Source of the DNA: Massospora cicadina
Taxonomy: Eukaryota > Entomophthoromycota > Entomophthoromycetes > Entomophthorales > Entomophthoraceae
DNA length: 64,000 nt
NCBI GenBank assembly: GCA_022478985.1
Contig: JAKSZP010013604.1
Location: 1 to 64,000 of the forward strand
Reading direction: 5' to 3'
The notes beneath the pieces were generated by a model. It was not told the origin of the DNA, made no database searches, and was given only the letters and a program-made list of their open reading frames with translations. Positions 1 through 11,589 of this stretch are shown here, one piece after another (positions within the stretch are counted from its first letter, which is position 1; each line of letters starts with the position of its first letter). A program made the translations under genes and the position numbers.

Positions 1-345
1 GGTTCCATGTTGATAAGGGTTGAAACCATAGTCAGCAAAGAAGTAAGAACAACCAATTAAAGCATTCTTGGCGTTATTATAACTAAATTGGGACATTAGA
101 ATATGAGAGCCCAATCTTAATAGTCACCTGCAGTGTGACACCAAAAGAACTTCGTAAGGCACTGGTTCACTTGCTTCATCTGCCTATCCGAATGTAGATG
201 GTAGGCAATAGAACTGCACTGATGAATCTGAAGAGCTTTGTACTTCTTTCAAAACATGGAGGAGAACTGGGGTCCACAATCGCTAATAATCTCCTGGGGC
301 ACCCCATGGAAGGAAATTAAATGAGAAACAGATAATCTATTGTAA
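1..345 (-). pseudogene. Gypsy-0 integrase core, second half (fragment)
   Basis: Minus-strand translation gives a Ty3/gypsy integrase core stretch: GVPQEIISDCGPQF (second catalytic Asp region), then STAYH-like IAYHLHSDRQ, then MKQVNQ where the family has the catalytic Glu (usual T-E-R-V-N-Q), so Glu has become Lys. Further on it reads like the usual NNA.N...G.SPFFA.YG block, with stops and frame changes. Integrase would insert the cDNA of the element; this copy is dead. The C-terminal end and the 3' LTR lie off the left edge. It is collinear with the integrase pieces at 1101-1480 and RNase H at 2876-3400, so I treat them as one broken element. Confidence 0.75.
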
Positions 346-1100
346 CCTTTTGGGTAAGTTTAATGCACCAGTTTTTACTTGTTAAAAATTTAGATAGGAC
401 ACTAGTTGTATGGTGACAGCTTATAAGTTAAGTATTCTGTATAATTGGCTTCAGCTCCACTCTGGTTTACTCTTATTATAAACTTGATAAATAAATAAGA
501 ATTTTTATTACCTCCTGCTTTTCAATTTAGAAGTAAAATAATAAAGTATCAGTAGTTGAAATCTGCTTTTTATAGTAAATACTAGGGGTTTTAATGGGGA
601 AAATGTTTCACAACTATTCAGCTGGCTCACTAATAACCAACTTATAAATTCTTTAAAAACTTTTGACCCTTAGTGTTAGCTTTTAAACATATAGAGTTAC
701 TTCGCTTTAGTTAATTGCCTGCAGAGTAATTCTTTACAGTTTGTCAGCCATCTATTAGTATCAGGGACTAAATAGCGATTTTATGGCGCTGCAATTGCGG
801 GTTACAACTACAAACTACAATTAGAATAAGCATTAAAAACGCTTTGGTACCTTTGTAAGAACTATCCTAATCGTCCTGCGCATCTGCATGGATAATATAC
901 CATAGTAATCTGGCTATCAGCTATCAAGCACTCATCAAAATACCTGTTTACATTAGCAGGGATGATCCCTGATAATTATTCTTTGTAACTAATCATCAAA
1001 CTTACATACTTTTGAGAATTATGAGTGATAATTTAGTCTGCAACCATCGCCAAACGATAGACTATTAATTAATAATATTTAAAATACTAAATCTAAAAGA
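346..1100. other. Unassigned insert splitting the Gypsy-0 integrase
   Basis: About 750 AT-rich bases separate two halves of one integrase domain. No open frame or family motif is visible. The edges look like GAGAAACAGATAAT (near 325) and GAGAGAAGAATAAT (near 1100), which could be a decayed target duplication. It could be a solo LTR or a small non-coding transposon; I cannot tell which. Confidence 0.4.
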
Positions 1101-1480
1101 GAGAAGAATAATGTGGTCTAAAAATCCATCGCCTAACCTTCTGTGCTGCTGTTACTATTGTGTTACATGGAATGGAATGGGCGAACTTTGCAAACTGGTC
1201 CACCATTTCCATAATAGCAACATAGCCCTCTGATGCAGGTGTCCACAATAAAATTGACTGATAGGTAAGTCCAGTGCCCTCTGCCCTTTAGACTAGTACT
1301 GACAACCCCACTAGGGGCTAATGATATTATTTCATCCTATTGCAAACCAGGCACCCTTAGAGTAACAAGCAATCTGTGCTGCCACTCCTTTCTAGTCCTA
1401 TGTACACCGAATCATTTCCAAGTCTTAGCCTTCCTGAGGTGCCCAACAGTAATCTCATCATGGTAGCCCTTAATTATTTC
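1101..1480 (-). pseudogene. Gypsy-0 integrase N-terminal half (zinc finger and first Asp)
   Basis: Read on the minus strand, about 1330-1470 gives KGYHDEITVGHLRKAKT, the His-X4-His part of the integrase HHCC finger. About 1110-1260 gives EGYVAIMEMVDQFAKFAHSIPC, the block around the first catalytic Asp (family: [21 protein letters not shown]). Stops interrupt the frame. An open frame on the plus strand at 1376-1579 is only the shadow of the finger. The sequence runs into an unrelated insert at about 1100 and then resumes at 345. Confidence 0.72.
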
Positions 1481-1589
1481 CAGGTTGAGGGTTATGACAG
1501 AGTCCATAAACATCCTAAAACCACGCCATCTCATCCTTTACATGTGTTGGTATTTTTGCCCACCTTTACAGCCTCCTAGATTACCTGTG

Positions 1590-2600
1590 GATCACTAGGG
1601 ATAGTTACAAATTGAGAGTATATTGGATAATGTTTGACCCCTATTTTGGGTTATAAATTTTCAGGGGAATTTTAGGTAAATTTTCAGGTTCAGATCTGCA
1701 AGGGATTAATCAGGGTAAATTATTAAGATCTCATTGGGAAGAGTTGCCAACAAAATGGGGCATCAGATAGTTGGTCTATGATTAACTATAAGGCGTAATG
1801 GTTGGATAGGTCAGGTTTCATCACTGTCCAATTTGGAATTTATTGAGCTTTTACAAGATGAGTGATGCTACCTGCAACTAGCAAAGCAATCAGTTGGTTT
1901 GTGACCTGCCATAATGGGTAAAGAGACCTATTACCTAAGCAAGTTGTCAGCCAAATATGGTTGGTTTGCTGTGATTGAGCTGGAAACGTTAGGGACACGT
2001 TTTCTGTCTCTTTTTTATTTTAGGTAAAAAGACTGTCTGATAGATAAATCCTAACCAAATGGAGAATACAATCACTGGTGAGATGTCAGAGGGAAGTTCA
2101 ATGGCAACGGCTGCCATACATGGCTGAGGTGCCAACCAAGGAGTTGGGAGCCGAATTTCCTCTAGAAATTTCCTGATAATTCACATTAATAAAGGTGATA
2201 AGTTCCAAAAAAGATACACATTATTATCAAGTTCTATTTATCTTTATTAAATTATTGTTGTATATGATAATTGTGATTCTTTTGTCATATAAAGCGTAAG
2301 GATTGAGGATCCTTAGAAAAGAAGCTGGACCTAAAAAAAAATCTCCGCAGACTTAGCGTGATAAGAGGAAAGGTCACAAAATTCTGGATCTGAGAGTGTA
2401 TCAAATTAGGCGGATAAGGGAAGAATTCCCTATAATTGACATCAACAGTATTTTGTGGAGAGTACAGGTCAAGCATTAGATCATTTCAGGTTATCTATTA
2501 AGCTATGAATAAAAAAACATCATGATATTATCAATCAACTATCAACTACTATTAAATAACGCTAATTGTGCACATATTGAACCTATGCAGTTAACAGTTG
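1590..2600 (+). repeat. Dispersed LTR-like repeat, family D copy 1
   Basis: This block separates the Gypsy-0 integrase finger from RNase H, where normally only about 200-300 bases lie. Positions 1905-1955 closely match 56165-56220 (shared core ATAATGGGTAAAGA, then TTAC.TAAGCA.GTTGT.AGC), and 2095-2200 matches 56380-56470 more loosely. A third relative is at 45940-46330. I infer an LTR, possibly solo, of a family whose + orientation is set by the 56-kb copy. The ends are not resolved. Confidence 0.45.
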
Positions 2601-2875
2601 TGAGCATTCAATCAGTGAAGAGACTAGGATTGTAACATTTGGTACGCATGAGAAAAGTAGCCAACTTATAATTTTTAACAACATGGTACACTTTGGTAAT
2701 ATTTTTTGGACTTAACTTGCTCTTGGCGAGAACCAAAGTAAGTTTTGCTGACAATAGCTGAGAAAGGATGACCTTTATAAACTTAATTTATTCCTTCAAG
2801 TTCTTCAGATAAGCAAAAACTGGCAAGCAGCCATGGTGGAGGGCTGTTTACATACAATTATATCTGGCGGAATCA

Positions 2876-3778
2876 TCAAGTGGTATTATGTACCTCTACC
2901 TCCTTGGGATCTGGAAATGAAGCTGGGTTTCGACTCAAAGCATCTGACAAACCATTAACTTTACCCTTTGTAACGCATAAGAGAAAAAAAAATTGGGTCA
3001 GGGAGTAATGCCTTTGGTTTACCGTGGGGTCAAGACTTAATGGGCGCACTAATATAATAGGGCTTGAAGATCTGTATGAAGTTGGAATGGTCGTGAATAA
3101 CAATGTAATAGATGATGGCAATGGATCAGTGTTTCCACTAATGCCAATAAAATCATGTCATAAAAAAGTATAATTTCAACTCAGGAAAGGACATTTCAAC
3201 TAGAAGAACATCTCAAAGGATGCTCCACTACATTTTCGCCTAGTTGTAACAAAGCAGCATCTATAGCAAAGTTGGAAGCATCACTAGCTAATATTTATTT
3301 ATTCCTCTCAGGGTCAACATGGTGAAGAACTGACGTGAACAGCAGGGTGCACTTCACTGCTTAAACGCATCTTTCAGTGAAGAGGACCACTGAAAAGCTT
3401 TTCTCCCCAATAGCCTTGGACAAATGATCCAATATCTCAGTAAGACATTTCTTATTTTTGTTAAGTAAAGTTAGTCCCCAAAAAGCCCCTCAACTCCTTG
3501 AATGAAGTTGGGGTGGTACACTCACAAATCGCCTACTCCTCGTCTGGAGTCTCCATGTGGCCTTTGTCAAATATTATGCTGACCAGGAAGGAGACCTGAG
3601 ACAAAAAAATCTCACACTTTTATTTATTTTCAGGGTTGAAGAAGCATTCTTTAAATGTTTAATCACTCGCCAAAGGTAGATTTCATGAGATGCTTGATCT
3701 GGGGGGAAACCCAGGATGTCAATATTTAAGCCATCGTGCATAACAAAAACAAATCTCCCAAGGCCGCATAAATATGAC
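2876..3778 (-). pseudogene. Gypsy-0 RNase H and end of reverse transcriptase
   Basis: The minus strand around 3300-3340 encodes ILASDASNFAIDAALLQLGE, the RNase H start (family: LETDASDFAIGAVLSQ). It ends near 2920 with GLSDALSRNP, the conserved DALSR block. Upstream (3400-3773) is the poorly preserved end of RT. The frame has several stops. At 3773 the coding relationship stops at the Gypsy-1 LTR and resumes at 9819, with the RT block VMSFGLNNAPVILQ, proving the two sides were once continuous. Confidence 0.75.
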
Positions 3779-4337
3779 TGTTGGGATCACAGTTTAGACA
3801 TCTTATCCCTTTTTAATTTATAGTCCAGTGGACCTGAAGCTCCTGATTGTTGGAAAATACCGTTTTTCTTATTTGGTCAAAAAGTCTTTACTCCAGATAC
3901 TATTCCTGGAGTAAAAATTCCAAAGTATAAGATTATCCTTAAGTTAATAGAGGTAGGCAAACTTGATCTAAAATGGCTAAGAAGAGAGTAGTCTTTATTT
4001 CTTAGAATCAAAATTATAAGGTCTCAGGGATATTACCTAATCCTTTTCAAGCTGTCCAAGCTAAGGTCTATAATTGTTACAATTCTGGGATTCTGTAGCA
4101 GGCTTAGTAACTTAGTCTAATAGGATTTGCTTTCCACATAGCTTGGGTTTGAACTCCAATATTAGGGGGTTTTGGGTGAGTAATATGTAACCGCATTAGT
4201 TGGTATTGTCCCCAATGTCAAGATGGCTGGAAATACTTCAGACTATCCTCAAATAATGGTTTAGTTATTTTTACACCTCAGACTCTATTCCCATCATCTA
4301 CCTACCCAAATCTCCAATTTGGGTAGGAATCCCAACA
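3779..4337 (-). repeat. Gypsy-1 3' LTR
   Basis: The LTR begins TGTTGGGAT and ends ATCCCAACA on the plus strand. It aligns along its whole length with 9256-9818 (for example shared TTAGGGGGTTTTGGGTGAGT near 4165 and 9640). On the inner side the minus strand reads TAGGGGATCT, a plausible polypurine tract for second-strand priming. Divergence between the two LTRs is high by eye, so the insertion is old. Confidence 0.85.
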
Positions 4338-4532
4338 AGATCCCCTATTAATCTTGATAAATGGGGGAAAACAGATGGTGAAAGCGACTATGTTTTTATT
4401 TTACTGTTGTACCCTGATTAACCTTTTACAATTGAGTGTTCATTGCCTGATTATCAAATGACTTTGTAAGGCCCCAACCAGTTGTGCCCAATTTGTTTTC
4501 ATGAACTCCTGGCCGATGATGATAGAAAAGTA

Positions 4533-5400
4533 TTAGGTCACATGGTTGGAAAGTGTGCAGGGGGTCATGCATATCATTACATAGTTTATTTTCTCTGCTA
4601 GTTGTAGCAGATAGGTTTTCCAGAAGCCAAACCTGAAGTCAGATAATTTCATTGACAATAATTTGCATAGTAACTTCAGGGGCTTTGGGGGAGGCTTGGT
4701 CAAGCATAGCCTGCACTTTAGAAGGCATCTGAGAATTTTTTTCTGTACAACGCTTGAAGTGCGGCACTTTAGTTGTTTGATGATAGATGATCCTATAGGC
4801 CAGAATTGCACTAGGAAATTTTGGAGCCATTGAAGGGGGTCAGACATAGCCATTTTCTGGAGAGTTGCAGTTAAAGTAAGATTTGCACGCTCTACCATTC
4901 CATTTTTTGAGGGATGGTAGGGGTGGAGAAGACCTGTGTGGTTCCCATCAGGTCAGCTAGATTTTTCACCAGTGTCAATCGGAACTTTTGCCCATTATTG
5001 GAAAGAATGCTGTTAGGGCACACATATTGGGTGATAATCCAATCATATAAAATCGTGTTGATAGTCTTTGCTAAAGCTGAGGGTAGAGATACAGCTTTGA
5101 ACCACTTAATTAAATGGTCCACGGCTAGAAGGAGGAACTGATGAATATTAGAGGCTTGAGGGAGAGGTCCCACAACATCAATAATAATAGTATGGAAGGG
5201 TTCATAGGGTGGAGCCACTGGATGTTAAGGTCAGAGATTAGATCTGGTTTGACTTTTACATATCAGGCAGACTCTGATACATCCTGGTTTGAAACAAGAA
5301 TTCCTTTCCAATAACATTGAGGCTTAATCTACTGTTAGGTTTTCTGAATTCCCCATGGCTGACTTGTCAATTTCTCTCCAACATAAATTTGGTTAAAGCT
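4533..5400 (-). pseudogene. Gypsy-1 integrase
   Basis: The minus strand carries the end of the zinc finger (CLIC near 5265), then DVVGPLP and LLAVDHLIKWFKAVSLPS with the first catalytic Asp. It continues to SILSNNGQKF, where the second catalytic Asp of SDNG is Asn, and on into the C-terminal part down to about 4533. A frameshift separates the 108-residue frame (4892-5218) from the 121-residue frame (4533-4898). The Asn alone would abolish catalysis. Confidence 0.8.
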
Positions 5401-5599
5401 GAAGGTTGTACATAGGGCACCCACTTTTTGGACACAAGTTTGTACAATTTGCCGTTCTTAACTTAAAGGTTTATCAATCTTTTGCTCAATCCTTTTGAAT
5501 GATCAGGGATTTGTCCTTCAATAAATCTGATTGTGTTAGGAGGTTATAGAGTCGATCCTCTTCAGAATCAGCTAAAATTTAATATGGGAAGCTGGGATA

Positions 5600-6010
5600 A
5601 GCAAACGGCATTTTAGCATATTGTCTCTTTCAATGGATAATGGAAAAGTCATAGTTTTGATTTTTTTATCGCCCATTGGGCTAATTTCTTGTTAGGGTCC
5701 TTAATTTGCTGTATCCATTGAAAGGAAGCATGGTCAGAAATTATGGTAAAATATTTCCCATATAAGTAAGGTTGGAAATTCTTAATGTCCAGTAGGGCGC
5801 TAAGCATTCACGTTATGTAGCACTATAGTTACGCTTGGCACTGGATAAGGTCTTGCTAAAATAGGCAATAGGATGGTCCATTAAGTTTTCGCCATGTGGA
5901 TATAGTACAGCTTTGAAGGCTATATTGCTAGCATCAGTAAAGAGGAAAAATGCTTTGAAATAATGGGTGAATAAGGATTGGAGAGTGGGAGAGAGAGACA
6001 TGCAGCAGTC
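5600..6010 (-). pseudogene. Gypsy-1 RNase H
   Basis: A 62-residue open stretch (5813-6001) holds FLFTDASNIAFKAVLYPHGE and HPIAYFSKTLSSAKRNYSAT, matching gypsy RNase H (TDAS, then PVAYFSKTLS..E.NY). Downstream, 5600-5810 continues the domain with broken frames. This domain would degrade the RNA template during reverse transcription. It sits between RT and integrase, as expected. Confidence 0.82.
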
Positions 6011-6049
6011 TAAAGACTTATGTTGCTCTTTTTTCCACTGAATGGGTAT

Positions 6050-6820
6050 CCCTTTTTTCAGTAAATATACTAGAGGCTCAGAGGTGTCTATAAAGTGGGG
6101 AATAAACTGGCGATAATATCCATCATTCCTAAGAAAACTAGTACATCTCGTAGGGATTTAGGGGGGCCATCCTAGCAACGGCCAAGACCTTGTCATCCAT
6201 TAGGGATAGTCCGGCTTTAATCATTTTATGGCTTAAAAATCAATCTCACTCTGAAATAAAGAGAATATTGATAAATTTAGCTTTAACGATAATTGCCATA
6301 ACCGCTGAAAAACTTTGACTTAGTTGATCTTGTTGCTTACTAAAGGTTCTGAAAAAATGGTAATATTATGAGATAAACTAGCACACAGGAGCGTTTTGAA
6401 TAGTCTAAGAGTCCGTCCATGGCGCTTTGGAAGGTCGCAGGGGCGTTACATTACCCCTGCAGCATTCAAGTGGGCTCAAATTATCCTTCATTTAAAACAA
6501 GAGCACATCTCACAATATTTTAGTAACAAATTGACTTGCCAGTATCTGCCGCAAGATTCATAGCTGAGAAGTAGTTTTCTTGGAATCAGGTATAAGGAAT
6601 TATCTATACACATCAGAGGATAGCTATCTTTTTGTTTTATCAAATTGCGGTTGTTATAATCCATGACAACATGGTGGCCACCATCCTTCTTCTTCATAAT
6701 ATTATAGGAGTGGGGATGCCCACGGACTTTTGAAGGCATTAGTAAACCAGCCTTCAACAGTTGCTGTAACTCTAAGGCCACTTGAGTATCCTCCACTTTG
6801 GATTTTGTTATGTCCAGGAT
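6050..6820 (-). pseudogene. Gypsy-1 reverse transcriptase
   Basis: The open part (6488-6796) includes LQQLLKAGLLMPSK, MKKKDGGHHVVMDYNNRNLI and KQKDSYPLMCIDN. These are the early RT motifs (KKDG..R...DYR.LN..T..D.YPLP.ID). The catalytic YxDD block to the left is not preserved in one frame. RT copies the genomic RNA into DNA; this copy cannot. Confidence 0.82.
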
Positions 6821-7689
6821 TTAAATGGAGGATGAGCCTCAGTCTCAATTTGGTTAATTATCCCAGACATTTTTCCTAGTTACAGGATCCCAAGGAAGTA
6901 ATTTCGCCATACTTCAAAAGGAGGTCTTTGACATTCAGGCGGTTGTTAGGGGTATTATTATCTCCAATCCTGCTATTAATAAAGCTATGGTGGGTCAGGG
7001 ATTGAATCTAAAATCTTGTATTGAGCCAAAACAGCTCACATCAGTGCTTTTCTCAATAGGACATTATTTTTGCATAAGTGATATGGGCATGCCAAGGGAC
7101 TTGGAGAGTATGATCTGTTAAATAATCTGATAAGATAAAGATTGATTTCCCATAGGCGGTATCCAAAGAATTATGGCAGGTCAACACTTTTTAATAAAGG
7201 GTTTTGGTGTCCACTTAGCTCCAAAATTTGATTGGGATGGGTAAGAATCTGGATCCCCATATCTACAAGAACTTGTGAGCCAGAAGGTATTGTGATAGGA
7301 TGTTAGGCATACAGAGGGACCCCATCTTCAGTATCCATAGCTCTGGGGGTCTCTTAGTTTTTCCCTAAGACTTGGTTTTCAATTTTGCAAATGGAGGATG
7401 TGTATACAATGAGGCATGTCCATTTTTTGAGGCTCTTTTACTTTTGATGGGGAGATAAACTATAGAAGGTCTGATAACCTAGTAGAACAGGTATTTTATT
7501 TGTAGTTAATGATGCAGATAGACTCCCGCATCAGTTGGACCCCAATAAGCAACTCATAAGTATTGTTTTCTACTGCAATGGCGGGGCAGTAATTAAAGGT
7601 TTCAAAATTGAAGGGGTTAGTCAGAATAGGCTCCTATCGCCTTAGTTGACAGATATCCGGCCTTCCCATATTCAGCTTCATGAATCAAG

Positions 7690-7800
7690 TCCAATGACAT
7701 CTTTATCTTTTAACAAGTTGAGAGGAAACAATGTTAACTGTGGATCTGGTGTCAACTACCACCAGGTCTTTATCCTTATGTACGACTACCTCTACTCAAA
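7690..7800 (-). pseudogene. Gypsy-1 aspartic protease
   Basis: Minus-strand reading from about 7792 gives EVVVHKDKDLVVVDTRSTVN and then IVSSQLVKR before a stop. The retropepsin active site is D-T/S-G, and here Gly is Arg (DTRS). Slightly further, the block AIGAYS matches the same segment in Gypsy-3 (22590). It lies between Gag and RT, as in Ty3/gypsy polyproteins. Confidence 0.72.
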
Positions 7801-7939
7801 CCACTGATGATCCAAACTGGGAATTAACTGCTAGTAAACTGTTGTCAAGGATTTTTGGTGAAGCAACCAGATGATTCTGCCGTGACTAAGCTTGGGGCTG
7901 TCTAATGCATTTAAAAGTTTTATCTGACTGTTATTGTCT

Positions 7940-9210
7940 TTCCATATAAGAGCTGACCGCCACATTTTTAGGTAACTATTAAGCATAAAAGTAAAAAGAT
8001 CTGTACATTTTTATTTCCTTGAATAGAAAGAGTTACGTTAACTTCTGCAGGCGCAACTAACACAAACCAACTTGAAGTGCTAGGTATAGAGATAGAGCTA
8101 GAACAAGGGCCTTGAGGCACTTGACTTCCGTCAGCATAAAAGCCTCTTGCCCTATACTGATTGATATTTTGCCGATTATGTTGAAGGACGTGATAAAAGT
8201 TCACAGTGCGGTTGGTTCTCATATAACAAGTGCAGTATAATTTAGATGTAAGCGACTCGTGGGTTTAACCACTAATACTTGGGGCTGAGGCTTGATATTA
8301 TTATTTAAAACAAATGGGCCAGTAGGTTTGAGTAGGTCTTCCAAATCTCCAATTTAGCTTCTTTGATATGTAGGAGAGACGTCCAGTTAGACTTCACCGC
8401 CTTATAATAAAGTAGAATATTAGGCATACTTTTAAACGCTGAAAACAAAGCAGTGATAGCGTCATCTAAAGTTGGACTTTTTTCTGCGAACAACGTTTTA
8501 TCCTTTAGGCATAAACGCTGAGCAAAATCAGTGGTGGTTTCACCCCAATTAAGGCTTATACCCTAAAAGCTTGTTTTTGGTTGGATAAAGTTAGGTCTCT
8601 CCCAATTTCCTGAAGCAAGGCAGCCTTGGTGTCATCCCAGTTTTGGCAATATTAGATGAGGTACCATAATGTCTTGAGCTACGCAACTAAGACAGTTAGT
8701 TTGGTGTATGATACTTTGGGTGCATGTGGCTTCCTCCATAGCACTTTTATAATAAAATAATAAAGATAAGATGCTCCTTTCACCTATGACGTACTTCTCT
8801 TTGAACGACGGTTTAAATGTGCCAGTGTGTGGTTAACATCTGTACAATATGATATGACATTACTGGGGACGTTTTAACCTAAAGAGAAACTGATATTACT
8901 GGACATTTTGTAATGATGGAGAGCGTCCACTTTAATTTGTATGGTATTAGTATCATCAATGATTAGTTTACCTGATCATGGGTAGCATGAAGGGTCTGGT
9001 TTGGTGGCAACAAGAGGGGTTAACTGCCAATTTTGCTTTTAAGCTCAAAGTTACATCTCAAAGTTTGATTTGGTGATACTCAAGGGCAGAGATTCTTTGC
9101 TCCATAACACGCATCGAGTTGGGTAAATCTGCCAAGATTTAAGGGGTTACTGATCTAAAAAGAGACCTGATGCTAAATTTGTAGCGTTCATTCTTTTTAT
9201 TCATTTTACA
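7940..9210 (-). pseudogene. Gypsy-1 Gag
   Basis: Gag would form the virus-like particle. A Met lies about 50 bases inside the 5' LTR (near 9200). The frame is heavily interrupted but keeps stretches such as LSNQKQAF near 8590 and the 62-residue frame 8305-8493. The C-terminal end has LYCTCYMRTNRTVNFYHVLQ near 8210, which looks like a decayed CCHC-type knuckle. Assignment rests mostly on position between the LTR and protease. Confidence 0.6.
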
Positions 9211-9255
9211 TTTCCACCAGAAACTAGAGGTGTACCTGACAGGGAGCACCAGTTT

Positions 9256-9818
9256 TATCAGGATAAGGGTTAAGTCCTCTTGTCCATTTTTAATCTAAAG
9301 TTCATGGAACCCTAGGCTCTTGGGTGTTGGAGAATACCTTTTGCTTTTTTCAGTTCAAAAGTCTTTACTCTGGATACTATGTCTGTAGAGAAACATCCTA
9401 AATATAATATCTTCACTAAGTTAATAGAGGTAGGCCAATTTGACTTAAAATGGCACAGAAGAGAGTAATCTTTATTTGTTTAGAACCAAAATTATAAGGG
9501 AGAACAGGAGGTTACCTGGTCATTTTTAAGCGGTCCAAGATAAGATCTAAAATTGTTACAAATTGGGGATTATGTAGCAGTCTTAGTTCATGGTCTAATA
9601 GGATTTGCTTTCTGCATAGTTTGAGTTTATAACCTAAAATTAGGGGGTTTTGGGTGAGTAATATGTAACTTCATTAGTTGGGAAAGTCCTCTATGTCAAA
9701 ACGGCTGGAAACTCTTTGAGGATTGTCCCCAATAATGGTTTTAGGTATTTTGATGGCTTGGATTCGATTCCAATCATCTACCTCGTCCAAATCTCTAATT
9801 TAGGTAGGGATCCCAACA
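9256..9818 (-). repeat. Gypsy-1 5' LTR and adjoining primer-binding-like site
   Basis: This is the partner of 3779-4337. Immediately inside, the minus strand reads ACTGGTGCTCCCTG (about 9240-9253). The same TGGTGCT start follows the 5' LTR of Gypsy-2 and Gypsy-3 and occurs at 57065, so I take it as the primer-binding site. The tRNA is not identified. Confidence 0.8.
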
Positions 9819-10110
9819 ACAACGTTGTAAAATTACAGGCGCATTATTAAGCCCAAAAGACATGACTCAGAAATGAACTATCCCTTTCTTGGTACACAAA
9901 GTGATGTGTCATTTTTCAATTTTTGATATAAATCTGATTAAAAACGTTTAGCACTTAAAAATTGTAGAAGACACTTGCCTTCTCCACATAGAGAGAAATT
10001 TGTGCTTATACTGGGATTGGATGCAAATCAGTTATTGTTATAATTTCCAGGTCACCGTAATCTGCAAGGATGTAGAGTACCATCTATTTTTCGCAAGGAG
10101 AAGTTGTAAG
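9819..10110 (-). pseudogene. Gypsy-0 reverse transcriptase, front part
   Basis: Just outside the Gypsy-1 target site the minus strand encodes VMSFGLNNAPVILQ, the conserved RT block (family: VMPFGLTNAPATFQ). It is preceded by a decayed block equivalent to FSKLDL..AYN.I.I. The remainder of RT is on the other side of Gypsy-1 (before 3773). The plus-strand open frame at 10000-10239 is a shadow. Confidence 0.7.
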
Positions 10111-10625
10111 ATTATCTGGAGAGGTATTTTAGAGTATAGCCCTTTAGCTAGCTGCTCCGTGACCACACATCCAAAGCAACCTCTTCAGGTAAAAATCAAG
10201 GGGTCTATGGGGAGAAAATGCGCCCCAGATCCACTATAAGTTTGATGTCACAATCAAACACTGGATGATCGGGTAGGACACTTGCAGTGGTCACATGAAA
10301 TGTAGTTTACAACTATTCCAAGAATAAATTATTGTCAATTTTATAGTTGACTTCAACAGGGTTGCAAGACTGAATTTATGTACATTTGGCCATCTGGTTA
10401 AATTGCCTAGAGTGCCAACTTCTGACATGGTAATAAGTAATTCCTGTCCAATTATCAGAAAAAAGTCTGGGTGTTTGCCTTCAGATTAAGTTTAAATATT
10501 TAGCTTCGCCACCGCTCCACTCCCAAGCTTATTGAGTTCATGAGATTATAAACTGCCAAAAAGCAGTCAACCAAATGGTAGAAGCCCTCTTGGTAATCTC
10601 CAACCCTGAACCTTCAGTCTGGAAA

Positions 10626-10913
10626 TCACCTGGGAGACACCCGCCCAAACCATACCACCAGGTAAGTATCTAACTCAAGGTAGTCAGTTAGGTCCAGATC
10701 AATATTATCCTCAGAGGCTTTTGTATCCACTAAAATAGTTGTTCTTAATTTTCCTGAAGGAGTGCAAAAGATATCATAAAGAAAAACATAGCCAGGATAA
10801 TCTTTATTAATAACATATAAGTCCAACTGCTCACCAGAGGTCTCCTCCTTAGACTTAATCACACCTCCAAGATGGAAGTTTCTCATCAAAGATTGGTAAA
10901 GGGTAGTTTGCAA
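10626..10913 (-). pseudogene. Gypsy-0 protease region
   Basis: This 95-residue open frame contains LRTTILVDTKASEDNIDLDL. It matches the retropepsin pattern hydrophobic-hydrophobic-D-T-G-A-S..(F/N)ID, with the Gly replaced by Lys. Upstream residues (GEQLDLYVINKDYPGYVFLYD) are not assigned. The location, between RT and the presumed Gag side, fits Gypsy-0. Confidence 0.6.
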
Positions 10914-11589
10914 CTCTTGTCACTGAAGGTACATACCACACAGTATTCCAGAAGTAGCATACTTAGCAACAATTTGTAATAACTCTTGTTCAACTTCCCA
11001 AGTTCTGCAGATTATTTTGTGGGACAAGCGTGGGTTCTCATGGGTGATTTGATAAATGGGAATTGTTTTAAGACTTGTTTTGCAAGAGCATCCTTTCGGC
11101 TCATTTTTGCCTATATCATTTCCATTAAAAATGGCATTCTCAGGATTTAAAGGCAGAAGTCCTATATGATAGCGACTTGGACCTTGCTATTCATTACCAG
11201 AATGGTGACACCCCCTTCCTATGATGGTTTACCAAGCTCTGTGGAAGAGAAAACAATTAGATCACTAACCACAGATTATTTATCAATTTTTGACTCTGTT
11301 CTAGACTCTCAAAAACCCCAAGTTCCACAAATCCTGAGGGAAAATCAATGGTGATTACCGCTTTATTATAGTAAAATGAGTGTGTTTTCAGGAGCTGTAT
11401 TTATATAGTCTTCTCAGGTGAAACATCTCAGCCAAATAAATTGCGTCATTTATCAGTAACTCAGGGCTAAACCCACTAACCCTTACATTCAGCAATATAG
11501 GAATTTCAATTTTATCAAGGCATGCCAACCAGGGGACAGACAATACTGAAGCTCAAAGAGAAAAATAAACTAAAAATGTGAATTAAACA
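10914..11589. other. Decayed sequence, probably Gypsy-0 Gag/protease junction
   Basis: Only short open frames occur here and no motif is recognisable. Position suggests remains of Gypsy-0 upstream of its protease. The right limit is set by the 3' end of the family C element. Confidence 0.3.

Larger units (their letters stand above)
3779..9818 (-). mobile_element. Gypsy-1: complete but decayed Ty3/gypsy element
   Basis: The element runs from LTR to LTR with minus-strand domain order Gag, protease, RT, RNase H, integrase, which defines Ty3/gypsy. LTRs are 3779-4337 and 9256-9818, bounded by the inverted repeat TGTTGGGAT/ATCCCAACA (best seen in the left copy; the right copy begins TATCAGGAT). 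Flanks are ATGAC (3774-3778) and ACAAC (9819-9823), compatible with one original ACGAC target whose CpG decayed in opposite directions. It interrupts the RT of Gypsy-0. No open frame is long enough for activity. Confidence 0.85.

Noticed and set aside
10000..10239. 79-residue plus-strand open frame
   Set aside because: It lies antisense to the Gypsy-0 RT and has no motif of its own.
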